A stretch of DNA of 64,000 nucleotides, from contig JAGOHK010000001.1 in assembly GCA_017996175.1 (NCBI GenBank), positions 1 through 64,000 on the forward strand, read 5' to 3'. Each line of letters starts with the position of its first letter. Position 1 is the stretch's first letter. Shown piece after piece: positions 17,046 through 25,618 of this stretch. The notes under the pieces are model-generated. The model saw nothing but the letters and a program-made list of their open reading frames with translations, had not been told where the DNA came from and searched no databases. The translations under genes and the position numbers were made by a program. Origin of the DNA: Leptospiraceae bacterium (GTDB lineage Bacteria > Spirochaetota > Leptospiria > Leptospirales > Leptospiraceae).

Positions 17046-18791
17046 ATGAAAAAAATACTGATTCAGAAAATAAGTGAATTGTTATCCCTAGGAATTAGAG
17101 AGGGACAATCTACATTTGAAACTAGACAAATCAAAACTATGAATCGTATCTCTTTTTATTTAGGCTGTATTAACCTTTTTTTGCTTGTTTTTAATATTAT
17201 CGCACAACGTTATGTGCCTCTTTTTTTGAACCTTGCGATTCTTTTATTTATTTCTACTCCGATTTTCCTGCTCAATTTTAAATTCAAATACAAAGTTGCC
17301 CAAGTATATTCTTTTTTTGCATCGAATTCACTTATACTAGCGTATGCCTATTATGGAATCTCCATTAATCGCATTGTCAATTTTGAAGTATTGATTATAG
17401 GCTGTGGTTTTTTTGGAGCTTTTATTTTTGATTCTCTTTGGGGATTCGCTGCTTTATTTTACAGTATAATTTCTTTTTTTCTAATCGGTGCAATGAAAGT
17501 ATATGTTGGTAATATACAACCGGATTCGATTTTTATTGGGAACATTATTAACTCTATTTCAACAACTTTATTTTTATTCATCATGGTCGTTGTTTACAAA
17601 CGAGATTTTAAAAAATCGGAATTGGCACTTTCTAAATCAGAGGATCGTCTTCAACTAGTTTTAAAAGGATCCAATAATGGTTGGTGGGATTGGGATCTTG
17701 TCAGAGAGACTATTTACTATTCACCTCTCTGGTGGAATACCATTGGTTACGAATATAATGAATTAGCCCCTAAGGTCGCATTCTGGTGGGCAATTTTGCA
17801 TCCTGATGATCAGGAGCATGTAAATGAACTGTATAATCGTGCAATGACAACAGACTTAAGTAGTTATGAAGTAGAATTTCGTTTAATGCATAAAGCCGGT
17901 TATTATGTACCAATTCTCTCGAAAGGTTTTATTTCTAGAGATAAAGAGGGAAAAGCAATTCGTATTTCAGGGAGTAATATTGATTTAACCGAACAAAAGG
18001 CAACAGAAGCTAAACTCCAATCGTTGGTAAAAAATATTACCGAGCAAAATGAAATCCTATCCAAACAAAAATTCGAAATCCAAATACAATCAGAAAAACT
18101 TTTAGAATTAAACCAAGTAAAAGATAAATTATTTTCTACCATCGCACATGATATTAGAGGTCCCTTTACCTCTCTTATTTTAACACTTAATTCTTTAAAA
18201 GATGAAATGTTAACGGAAGAAGATTTGAAAGAAATGTTACCCGATATAACCAAAAATGCGAATAATATTTTAGGGTTAATTGATAGCCTATTTGATTGGG
18301 CGAGAACTCAGTTAGATGGAGAAAGGGTTCACCCAATTACTTTCAACAGTAAAAAATTAATAGACGATGAAATTAGTTTATTGGAATTCCGAGCAAAGGA
18401 AAAGGGAATTACGCTACAGAGTGAGGTACATGAAAATGTATTCGCGTATGCTGACAAAAATATGATCGAGCTAATTATAAGAAATTTAATTTCCAATGCT
18501 TTAAAATTCTGCAGCCAAGGCGACAAAATAATAGTATCCTCTATTCAAAAAAAGAATCTTATAGAAATTTCAGTTGCTGATAGCGGAAAAGGAATTGCGA
18601 GAGAGCACTTGGAGAAAATCTTTACAGGTAGCATGATATCCACGCTTGGTACATCAGGAGAAAAAGGAACAGGACTCGGACTGATCCTAAGTAAAGAGTT
18701 TGTTAAAAAAAATGGTGGTACAATCAGCGTGGAGAGCCAAGAAGGAAAAGGCAGTCGTTTTTATTTTACCATTCCAATTGCAAAAAACTAG
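17046..18791 (+). CDS. PAS-domain sensor histidine kinase
   Basis: A 581-residue inner-membrane kinase. About six membrane helices span residues 33-185. A PAS_3-type PAS domain follows (about 195-320: NNGWWDWDL, WWNTIGY, ILHPDDQEHV), then a coiled coil, HisKA with phospho-His near 367 (FSTIAHDIRGPFTSL) and HATPase (NLISNALKFC, DSGKGI, GTGLGLILSKEF). It likely reads an intracellular or membrane-borne signal through the PAS domain. No receiver or response regulator is adjacent. Its stop codon shares CTAG with that of the convergent gene. Confidence 0.9.
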   Translation: MKKILIQKISELLSLGIREGQSTFETRQIKTMNRISFYLGCINLFLLVFNIIAQRYVPLFLNLAILLFISTPIFLLNFKFKYKVAQVYSFFASNSLILAYAYYGISINRIVNFEVLIIGCGFFGAFIFDSLWGFAALFYSIISFFLIGAMKVYVGNIQPDSIFIGNIINSISTTLFLFIMVVVYKRDFKKSELALSKSEDRLQLVLKGSNNGWWDWDLVRETIYYSPLWWNTIGYEYNELAPKVAFWWAILHPDDQEHVNELYNRAMTTDLSSYEVEFRLMHKAGYYVPILSKGFISRDKEGKAIRISGSNIDLTEQKATEAKLQSLVKNITEQNEILSKQKFEIQIQSEKLLELNQVKDKLFSTIAHDIRGPFTSLILTLNSLKDEMLTEEDLKEMLPDITKNANNILGLIDSLFDWARTQLDGERVHPITFNSKKLIDDEISLLEFRAKEKGITLQSEVHENVFAYADKNMIELIIRNLISNALKFCSQGDKIIVSSIQKKNLIEISVADSGKGIAREHLEKIFTGSMISTLGTSGEKGTGLGLILSKEFVKKNGGTISVESQEGKGSRFYFTIPIAKN

Positions 18792-19972
18792 TTGATGTTC
18801 TTCGTAATTAACTGTGTCGCATAAGATGCCATTAGCCCAATACCTTCTGGTTGATCGCAACTATAGATTCTAACACCCATGCTAGTTCCTGTGATTTCAC
18901 CTTTGGGTTTTTTGACGTTTTTGACACCTGCGTAAAATAGATAATGCTTTTTGTTAATCGGTATAGAAAAAGCAACTTTGCAACCGGCTTCCAAGAAAGA
19001 ATAGTCTTTGATAGTTGAAAGAAATAAACCTAACCCACGACCATCCTGACTAATATCAATTGCATCTTCTTTAGGTGAAAACATTTTCCATTCTTTCACA
19101 TAAGACAATTCTAGTTCAAATGTAAAATCTTCGCAACGAGAAGCGATGAAATTTACTAACTGACCGATACCAAGCGGTGATTCAATATCACTTTGTAAAT
19201 ATTCATTCCCAAGGTTAGGAAGACTACTTAATAGTTCAACGTACCCTAATAATGCATTACCCGCTCCAAAGAAGGGAACGATTAATACCGATTTGACGTT
19301 ATCAAGTAAATGGTTTTGAACAATTGCATCAATATTTTGTGGTTTAAATTTTGTAACTGGATTAAAAAATGCACGTTCAGTATAGAATTGCTTTTTATAG
19401 GCATCTCTTAAAAAATAGGAATTTTTTGTATCAGCCAAAGCGTTTAACAAAGGAGTATCCGCAGCATAATAAAATCCAACTCGAACCTTGGTAATAAAAT
19501 ACCCAAACTGGTTCAAAGAAGTTTCCAACATCACTTGAAATTTTTGAATAGTCTGCGTAATCATAGAAGTTTTTCCATAGAGAGATAAAACAGAAGTTAA
19601 ATCTAGTTGCGGAGAATAATGTAAGTTTAATAGTTTTATATTTTTAATAGTGGCACGTGCGGCAGATCTCTCTAGAGGTTCAATAATTACTTCGATAACA
19701 TTGTACAAATCATTTCGGTACGGATTTTCTTGTTTAATTCGAATTTCGATTTTATTTTCTTTCATGATGGAAACGAGTAAATCAGGTTTACCCATTTCTT
19801 CTCCATCAATTGGTTCTAGAATTATATTTACAGAGTTGTTTAAGTCCTTTTCAGATGTTACTTTTGTAATAACGTATCTTTTGTCTTCATGAATAGAATT
19901 AACAGGCTTACTGATGATTTTACTTAAGATAGTAGATAATGTCTTTTGCTCTTTTAAAATATATTTCTTCAT
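18788..19972 (-). CDS. DUF1577-like protein with PilZ-like C-terminus
   Basis: A 394-residue soluble protein without a signal. It resembles the DUF1577 family that I recall as confined to Leptospira-type spirochaetes. Residues 290-390 contain FSPKEDAIDISQDGRGLGLFLS and a later conserved G, like a PilZ domain (DxSxxG), which would suggest cyclic-di-GMP binding; the usual RxxxR at the domain start was not seen clearly. Residues 135-280 could be GAF-like. The role is inferred only. It ends in a 4-base overlap with the opposite histidine kinase gene. Confidence 0.6.
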   Translation of the reverse strand: MKKYILKEQKTLSTILSKIISKPVNSIHEDKRYVITKVTSEKDLNNSVNIILEPIDGEEMGKPDLLVSIMKENKIEIRIKQENPYRNDLYNVIEVIIEPLERSAARATIKNIKLLNLHYSPQLDLTSVLSLYGKTSMITQTIQKFQVMLETSLNQFGYFITKVRVGFYYAADTPLLNALADTKNSYFLRDAYKKQFYTERAFFNPVTKFKPQNIDAIVQNHLLDNVKSVLIVPFFGAGNALLGYVELLSSLPNLGNEYLQSDIESPLGIGQLVNFIASRCEDFTFELELSYVKEWKMFSPKEDAIDISQDGRGLGLFLSTIKDYSFLEAGCKVAFSIPINKKHYLFYAGVKNVKKPKGEITGTSMGVRIYSCDQPEGIGLMASYATQLITKNIN

Positions 19973-20021
19973 AATCTAAAAAACTCCTTTAACCCTTAAA
20001 TCCTGAGGTGCAGGTTCGCAT

Positions 20022-20204
20022 TCAAAGCGACTCGAGAGGACAAATTCCTAATAGAACAGTCCGAATTCCTAAAATATTAGAAATCTCTAATAGATTCTTC
20101 TTGTACGAAAGAAGTGTAGGAGATTTTATTTTAATCATAAAAAACGCAAGCTTTTTTTCGATTTTCGGAAAGATTAATTTAGGTAGGGTAAACATTCGAA
20201 TCAT
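20022..20204 (-). CDS. Small basic protein, possible third gene of the SUFU operon
   Basis: A 60-codon frame whose ATG overlaps the stop of the SUFU gene (ATGA). That overlap suggests coupled translation. The product is Lys- and hydrophobic-rich with no recognised family and no clear signal. The frame may be a chance one; the overlap is the only support. Confidence 0.3.
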   Translation of the reverse strand: MIRMFTLPKLIFPKIEKKLAFFMIKIKSPTLLSYKKNLLEISNILGIRTVLLGICPLESL

Positions 20205-21343
20205 AATAAACCCTCTCTCTCTGCATTGTGAACCCAGCCAATTCCTTTTTCGGCGATTAAGTTCATTAATGCTTTCGATCCCTCTGATCGCATAAAATAT
20301 GCTTCTTCATCCGTAATTGGTTGAATGAATAGAAAGTGAACAGGTTGATTGGACTCAGTTAAGAAACCATTTAAATCAGGAGCACCTTCTAATTTTATAT
20401 CGGGATGATCTACTTGCGAAAGCTCTTTTAACAGAATGGCAGAAGTAAAATTCAAATACAAAGCATCAGGATCTCTTCGGTTCATAGAAATCGTATGACC
20501 AACTCCGAGCCACTTAGTCATATTCCAAGGAAATTTTACAAGCTCACCTAAAAAATGAGGGACCCATGTTTCCGATTTATCTCCAGGCAAAGATCGAACA
20601 GCAATCACAATTTCAATGCGCGCATAATTCAAATAATCCTTATGGAACAAATCTACAGTAGGCATATTCTGTCCACTTAGTCCAATGGTAGAATAAATGA
20701 TAACTCCAGGAAAATCATTTGTTTCAAATTTTGCAATGCCGATATATGGGAATTTGCCGCCATCAGCAGACCAATACTTAGTATGCGCTCCTAAACGACT
20801 TTCTAAAAACTCTATTCTTGAGGATTGAATTTTTTTCCATGAATCTTTCTCAGCACGAAATTCCCAAAATTTACGGGACTTCTCGACAATTTCTGCAATC
20901 ACACCATGATTAGAATCTCCAAGTGGATGAGCAGTAATTGTCTCAGCACGGGCAAATTTAGAGTAACCCGCAAGTCCTTTTATCCCAGACCAAGAAGGTA
21001 GAAATGCGTGAAGTTCTTCTTTGATAAAAACTGCAACTGCATCTCCTTCTTCTGTCCAAATAAAATGAACATCTTCTGGTTTAATCTCTGATATATCTGC
21101 GTTAGCCGATACTTCATTCGCGAGTAAAATCGGAGCAAGCCCATTTGTAAAATCTGCTTGGTCACGGCTTTCGGGAGCCGGAACTCGGTTTCGAACCCAA
21201 AGAGCACGAATTTTCCATTCTGGATTTTGCTCAGACTGCAAGTAAAGATACACAGTGCGAGAATCGTCTTCTAAATAGGCAGTCAATGACCCGTAAGGAT
21301 TTGCCTCTTGGTAGATAATTTTATAAGAAACTGTTTCTATCAA
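20201..21343 (-). CDS. SUFU (suppressor of fused) domain protein
   Basis: A 380-residue soluble protein. The C-terminal half (about 195-378) has the bacterial SUFU pattern: 'VIIYSTIGLSG', then 'RIEIVIAVRSL', 'KFPWNMTKWLGVGHTISM' and the closing 'FIQPITDEEAYFMRSEGSKAL'. In bacteria SUFU proteins are often immunity proteins of polymorphic toxin systems; others stand alone with unknown roles. The N-terminal half (1-140) resembles no family I can name. It follows a small gene by 2 bases. No toxin is visible nearby. Confidence 0.75.
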   Translation of the reverse strand: MIETVSYKIIYQEANPYGSLTAYLEDDSRTVYLYLQSEQNPEWKIRALWVRNRVPAPESRDQADFTNGLAPILLANEVSANADISEIKPEDVHFIWTEEGDAVAVFIKEELHAFLPSWSGIKGLAGYSKFARAETITAHPLGDSNHGVIAEIVEKSRKFWEFRAEKDSWKKIQSSRIEFLESRLGAHTKYWSADGGKFPYIGIAKFETNDFPGVIIYSTIGLSGQNMPTVDLFHKDYLNYARIEIVIAVRSLPGDKSETWVPHFLGELVKFPWNMTKWLGVGHTISMNRRDPDALYLNFTSAILLKELSQVDHPDIKLEGAPDLNGFLTESNQPVHFLFIQPITDEEAYFMRSEGSKALMNLIAEKGIGWVHNAEREGLL

Positions 21344-21345
21344 GA

Positions 21346-21588
21346 TTATTTATGAATTTCGGACTTTTTGAATTCTGCCAGTAATTTGTAGATATTTTCT
21401 TCCATTTTTTCTTCGAGCAAAATTTCAGGAAAATAAGCCGAGGCATTCAGTAATCCAGTTAAGGAACTCTGACCCCATTTTTTATAATTGCGAATAGATT
21501 CTAAGACATTTTCAGGAACGTCTTTTTTCTCTTTCTTGGATTTGATAAAAGTATCAATTGCAGCTTCAGGCGATAATAAGTATTTCAA
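21346..21588 (-). CDS. Small protein upstream of the SUFU gene
   Basis: An 80-residue charged, mostly helical protein of unknown family. I chose the TTG start (giving L/M-K-Y-L-L-S-P-E-A) because GGGGAGGAG lies 3 to 5 bases before it. A longer frame from a TTG 30 bases upstream would put that ribosome site inside the gene. Its stop is 2 bases before the SUFU start, so the two are one unit. A link to the SUFU protein's function is likely but unknown. Confidence 0.65.
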   Translation of the reverse strand: MKYLLSPEAAIDTFIKSKKEKKDVPENVLESIRNYKKWGQSSLTGLLNASAYFPEILLEEKMEENIYKLLAEFKKSEIHK

Positions 21589-21803
21589 AGGCTCCTCCCC
21601 ACAAAAAGTATAAATCAAAAAATAAAGTCAAACTTTGTTCGATTTCCGTAAGACCATAGTCCGTTATTTAGAATTTGCGTATACTACAATATCGTTTTAA
21701 TTTTTCAAATACTTTTTCTTTTAAAAGGGATTTTTTAAAATGAGAGATAGAAGCGAGTATTTTTGCGTTGACACAAATATACAAGCATGTTTTTTTGCAT
21801 ACT

Positions 21804-22925
21804 ATGGATATTTCCCATAAAAGTTATCTCCACGATCAAATCCTGAAAGACCTCCAGAAAAAGATGGTTTTTATCGCAGGAGCAAGGCAAACTGGTAAGA
21901 CATCTCTCGCTCTACTCATCGCGACCAAAAAAAATTATCTCAACTGGGACATTGATGCAGACAGAGAAAAAATACTCAAACGACAATGGCCTAGTGGTGG
22001 AAAAATTCTTGCGTTAGACGAAATTCATAAATACAAAAGTTGGCGTAATCTATTAAAAGGATTGTACGATGACTGGAAAAATGAGAAACCTATTCTTGTA
22101 ACAGGAAGTGCAAAACTAGACTACTATCGTCGAGGTGGGGATTCTTTACAGGGAAGATACCATCTACTTAGAATGCATCCACTAACTGTTACCGAATTAA
22201 AAATTTCCAAAGAAAATGAATGGAAAAGTCTTTTACTACTCGGTGGATTTCCTGAACCTTTTTTTTCTCAATCTGAAACAGAGACAAAACGCTGGCGAAG
22301 AGAATATAGAGCAAGATTAATCAAAGAAGAAATTTCCAGTTTAGAAAATATTCAGGACTATGGAAACATGGAACTTCTAGCTCTGCGGCTACCTGAATTA
22401 GTCGCAAGTCCTCTATCGATTAATGCACTCAGAGAAGATATGCAAACCAGTCATCGAACAGTTGCTCACTATCTGGATATTTTAGAACGGCTTTATTTTA
22501 TTTTTCGAATTTCTCCTTTCGGTGCTCCCAAAATTCGGGCTGTGAAAAAAGAACAAAAACATTATCATCTAGATTGGGGGCTAATCGAAGATTCCGCCAA
22601 ACGATTTGAAAACTTAGTTGCCTGCCATCTTTTAAAATGGGTCAACTGGGAAGAAGACGTAAATGGAGAAGATATGGAACTTCGTTATTTCCGAGACATT
22701 GACGGACGCGAAGTAGATTTTGTAGTTCTCAAAAATCGAATCCCAATTCTTTGCGTTGAATGCAAATGGGATGATCGCGATATTGATCCTTCTCTCAATT
22801 ACTTCAAAAAGAAATTTCCAGACATAGAAGCCTGGCAAATTTCCGCCGTCGGCAAAAAAGACTACGAAGCGACTAATGGCATACGTGTTTCACCCGCTAA
22901 AACTTTTTTGCAGAGATTTATTTAA
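21804..22925 (+). CDS. DUF4143 family ATPase (AAA_14)
   Basis: A 373-residue P-loop protein. Walker A is GARQTGKTS near residue 27; Walker B is ILALDEIHKY near 75; the sensor-like VTGSAKL follows. The DUF4143 C-terminal part includes a short winged-helix-like stretch (ASPLSINALREDMQTSHRTVAHYL) and a nuclease-like end: DGREVDFVVL and CVECKW, the D-x(n)-E-x-K pattern of restriction-type folds. Function of the family is unclear; it is widespread and mobile. The ATG start gives MDISHKSYLHDQ, right at the family's usual start. A TTG 36 bases upstream is possible. Confidence 0.85.
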   Translation: MDISHKSYLHDQILKDLQKKMVFIAGARQTGKTSLALLIATKKNYLNWDIDADREKILKRQWPSGGKILALDEIHKYKSWRNLLKGLYDDWKNEKPILVTGSAKLDYYRRGGDSLQGRYHLLRMHPLTVTELKISKENEWKSLLLLGGFPEPFFSQSETETKRWRREYRARLIKEEISSLENIQDYGNMELLALRLPELVASPLSINALREDMQTSHRTVAHYLDILERLYFIFRISPFGAPKIRAVKKEQKHYHLDWGLIEDSAKRFENLVACHLLKWVNWEEDVNGEDMELRYFRDIDGREVDFVVLKNRIPILCVECKWDDRDIDPSLNYFKKKFPDIEAWQISAVGKKDYEATNGIRVSPAKTFLQRFI

Positions 22926-22956
22926 AAAGATTTTGTTAGGATGTGGAGAAAATTTT

Positions 22957-23217
22957 ATGTCTAAGAAAAATGTTTTAACAATCAGAATTCCAGAAGATTT
23001 AAAAGATAGATTAGAAAGAACAGCATCGTCTCAAGGAGTTTCTCTAAATCAGTTTGCTTTGTATGCATTTACAAGAGGATTAAACTATGTTGAAACAGCA
23101 AATTTTTTTAAATCGAAAATAGCTGGAAAGAGCAAAGAATCGCTAGAAAAGAATTTTGATAAAGTGATGAAGAAAATTAAATCCAAAAAGAATTCGCCTG
23201 TTTGGGATAAACTTTAA
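22957..23217 (+). CDS. Ribbon-helix-helix HicB-type antitoxin, orphan
   Basis: An 86-residue protein. Residues 1-45 form the ribbon-helix-helix DNA-binding fold (VLTIRIPEDLKDRLERTA, then GVSLNQFALYAFTRG). The rest is the helical, Lys-rich tail common to the HicB-like antitoxin class. The start ATG is chosen because GGAG lies 9 bases upstream. An earlier in-frame start would extend it into the ATPase gene with no conserved residues. No HicA-like toxin lies beside it. Confidence 0.75.
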   Translation: MSKKNVLTIRIPEDLKDRLERTASSQGVSLNQFALYAFTRGLNYVETANFFKSKIAGKSKESLEKNFDKVMKKIKSKKNSPVWDKL

Positions 23218-23244
23218 GTTTGAAGAATTAGGAGAATTTACTCC

Positions 23245-23343
23245 ATGACAATAATTGTAAGAGCTAAAACCCAACTCGTTCACCGATTTATCGACCGTAA
23301 CCGCTTGGATATGGTATTATCTGAGTCCATTTTTAAATTCTAA
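23245..23343 (+). CDS. 32-residue ORF with strong ribosome site, possible toxin remnant
   Basis: A short frame starting 27 bases after the RHH gene, with AGGAG 9 bases before its ATG. The product begins MTIIVRAKTQLVHRF and stops inside the tail of the convergent SH3 gene. The position is that of a toxin after its antitoxin, so it may be the stump of a lost toxin. The sequence matches no family I know. Confidence 0.35.
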   Translation: MTIIVRAKTQLVHRFIDRNRLDMVLSESIFKF

Positions 23344-24288
23344 TTTTTCCTCAGACACCTGTTTATATGTTCCCCTCATCAGTGTTTCGGGTAACGGTGC
23401 ATACAGAACTTTTTTATTAAAATTAAATTCAACTAAAAAATTCTCTTCGGTATAATCATAATGATCCAAATAATGAACTTTATACTTTCCGTTACTTATT
23501 AATTCTGCATTGAATAGAATCCCGTTAGTTTCAATATATTTTCTCCCGTATCCGAACCTATTCGATAAAGCATCGACAGTAAAATATACTCTTTCTTTCC
23601 ACTCTTCACCAGCATCCCCGTTTATATATTGTTTTGTTGAATAACAAGCGTAAGTGTCTTTATGCACTATTAATTTTTTTAACGGACAAATCTTGTGAAA
23701 ATTTTTTTTAAATGATTCTACATTGGAAATATTCAATAATTCTTCTGGAACTGTATCGCTCAAAGGAACAAAGCCTACTAAATCATCTTGTTTTACTTTT
23801 ATCCAAGTCCCTGAGTTATTCATATAATAGGGCTTTAATAAAGTAAGAGTTTCAAGATAATTCAATTTTTTCAAAGCCTCATCACACTGATATTTTGTCG
23901 AAGGTTTTTTGCAGAGTGGTATACCTCTTTTATTAATCACAATGAAATTTCCTTTATATTTTAATTCTTCCTGATAAAAAGAAAAATTAAATTTTTTATT
24001 TGAACTTAGAATATAACCAGTCTTATCCTCAAAATTAATTTTTATCCATGCTTTGTTTTCTGGTCTTGACTCTCCCAAAAATATTTCTCCTTCTTCCATG
24101 CTAAAAATTGGTCTTTTATTTGGTTTCTCGTAAACGGAAATATCTTCTGCCGCTATGTACTTTTCAAGTTTACTTGTTTCTGGATTATCTGACGGTGCAG
24201 AATTTTTCTCAGTAACATTGCAATAAATCGTAAATAACCAAAGTAATAAAATTGAACCCGCCTTTTTCTGCTTGCGTGTTAAGATCAT
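23317..24288 (-). CDS. SH3-like domain lipoprotein
   Basis: A 323-residue protein with a lipoprotein signal (LFTIYC, Cys23). Two bacterial SH3-like units are visible at about 45-95 (ISVYEKPNKRPIFSMEEGE... WIKINFEDKTGYIL) and 115-180 (GIPLCKKPSTKYQCDEAL... WIKVKQDDLVGFVPL). The C-terminal 120 residues are of unknown type. Such domains often bind peptidoglycan or protein ligands at the envelope. It stands alone between toxin-antitoxin remnants. Confidence 0.7.
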   Translation of the reverse strand: MILTRKQKKAGSILLLWLFTIYCNVTEKNSAPSDNPETSKLEKYIAAEDISVYEKPNKRPIFSMEEGEIFLGESRPENKAWIKINFEDKTGYILSSNKKFNFSFYQEELKYKGNFIVINKRGIPLCKKPSTKYQCDEALKKLNYLETLTLLKPYYMNNSGTWIKVKQDDLVGFVPLSDTVPEELLNISNVESFKKNFHKICPLKKLIVHKDTYACYSTKQYINGDAGEEWKERVYFTVDALSNRFGYGRKYIETNGILFNAELISNGKYKVHYLDHYDYTEENFLVEFNFNKKVLYAPLPETLMRGTYKQVSEEKLEFKNGLR

Positions 24289-24316
24289 ATAGTCAATCTA
24301 GAAATTCATTTTTTGA

Positions 24317-24406
24317 AATTCAACCAGAAAATTTTTATTGACAATGCTTTGTTTCAATTTCGAAAATGGCAGTGCGCATAATGTTGAAATCGTCGACTAT
24401 CACTAA
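24317..24406 (+). pseudogene. higB: higB toxin remnant (C-terminal end)
   Basis: After an in-frame stop, this frame reads ...LCFNFENGSAHNVEIVDYH and then stops. This is the conserved HigB ending (C-F-x-F/W-x-x-G-x-A-x-x-V-E-I-V-D-Y-H). Nothing upstream encodes the rest of the RelE-fold toxin. It sits directly before the truncated higA, in the normal higB-higA order, so this is a decayed locus. Confidence 0.65.
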
Positions 24407-24420
24407 GAAGGAATTTACTT

Positions 24421-24633
24421 ATGGCTCAAAAAAAATTCTTAAACGTATATCCAGGTGAAATTCTTTTAGAAGAGTTTTTGAAACCAATGGATATTACTGC
24501 TTATCGATTAGCGAAAGAGACAGGAATACCAGAATCTAAAATTTCAGATATTATTAAGGGCAAACGAAACATTACCTCTAGTATTTCTATGTCGAACAAA
24601 AAAATCAAAAAAAAGATTCCAAGTATGGCGTAA
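24421..24633 (+). pseudogene. higA: higA antitoxin, truncated
   Basis: A 70-residue frame that starts as a normal HigA (HTH_XRE): PGEILLEEFLKPMDITAYRL then IPESKISDIIKGKRNIT, covering the helix-turn-helix. After KRNIT the sequence turns into a Ser/Lys-rich tail (SSISMSNKKIKKKIPSMA) that lacks the usual TALRLxxxFG dimer part of about 30 residues. The ribosome site AAGGA is intact, so a short DNA-binding fragment may still be made. Confidence 0.7.
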
Positions 24634-25437
24634 TTATTTCCCTAACTTCACACCGTCCAATTCCACATCTGCACTTTCCCATTTGTAGGGGCGTGAATAC
24701 GCATATTTAGCATTATTCACTAGACTCGTTCCAGAGAACTTAGATTCAGTCATAGACTTCCCTTTGACTGTGAATAATTTTGATTTTGCGTGAATTGATA
24801 GAACTTGCTCTGACTTAGACCACGCCAGTTCAAATTCTGTCGGAGAATCTTGCCAATCCGAAAGAGGAAAACTAGATTGAATAGAATTCCCGTTTAAATC
24901 AATAATATGCAATTTGAAATTATGATAGAATCCATTTTCATTTAACTCTGCATTTACTATGGCGATTAAAGATGCGTCAGCCGAAAGAGCAATGGCGAGT
25001 GGGATTTTAATTTCTAATTTTCCTTTGAGAATATCAATTGTTTTTTTATTAACTTGGTTATAAACCGAAACAGTTCTGTTCAGAGTTCCAAACTCGTTTG
25101 AATCTAATCCATTTATAAAAGCAAAAACTCCAGAGTCTTCATTGTAAAAAAGAGATTCAGGTAGAATCCAAAGATTTAGTCTTTCTAAATCAGCAATTTT
25201 CTTTAACTTTAAATCAGGTTGTATTTCTGCTAACGTTACTTGAGTGGTGTAATCTTTTTTCTTAGTAGTTCCATCAAGTGGGTTCCAAGATTTTTTTTCT
25301 TGGTAGTAAATTCGTATATAAGCTAATTTTTTTCCAGTTTCGGAAAAGCTTATCGAAGGATACAATTTTGCTTCTCTCCAAAAAATACTGGAGCAGGAAG
25401 ATAAGAACATTAGAAGAAGACTTACAGTTATTTTCAT
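24634..25437 (-). CDS. Putative lipoprotein with beta-propeller-like repeats
   Basis: A 267-residue protein with a lipoprotein signal (MFLSSC, Cys15). The mature part has TolB/WD-like strand patterns (KLAYIRIYYQEK, GVFAFINGL, ASLIAIVNAE, FELAWSKSEQVLSIH), suggesting an incomplete or small propeller. No family recognised. Its stop adjoins that of the truncated higA with no gap. Confidence 0.65.
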   Translation of the reverse strand: MKITVSLLLMFLSSCSSIFWREAKLYPSISFSETGKKLAYIRIYYQEKKSWNPLDGTTKKKDYTTQVTLAEIQPDLKLKKIADLERLNLWILPESLFYNEDSGVFAFINGLDSNEFGTLNRTVSVYNQVNKKTIDILKGKLEIKIPLAIALSADASLIAIVNAELNENGFYHNFKLHIIDLNGNSIQSSFPLSDWQDSPTEFELAWSKSEQVLSIHAKSKLFTVKGKSMTESKFSGTSLVNNAKYAYSRPYKWESADVELDGVKLGK

Positions 25438-25618
25438 ATTTTTTCCTTTTGGGCGAAGTCTGTAATTCCCGAAATCTTTATCTGAAACCCAGATTGACTA
25501 CGAGCAAACTCTTTCTATTGATTCTTAATAAGAAATGTATTCAAGCGAATTTTACAATTGACAGTAAAAATAGAAAAAAGTACGCTTCCCAAAATTAAAC
25601 GAGAAAAAGAGGGTGAGA

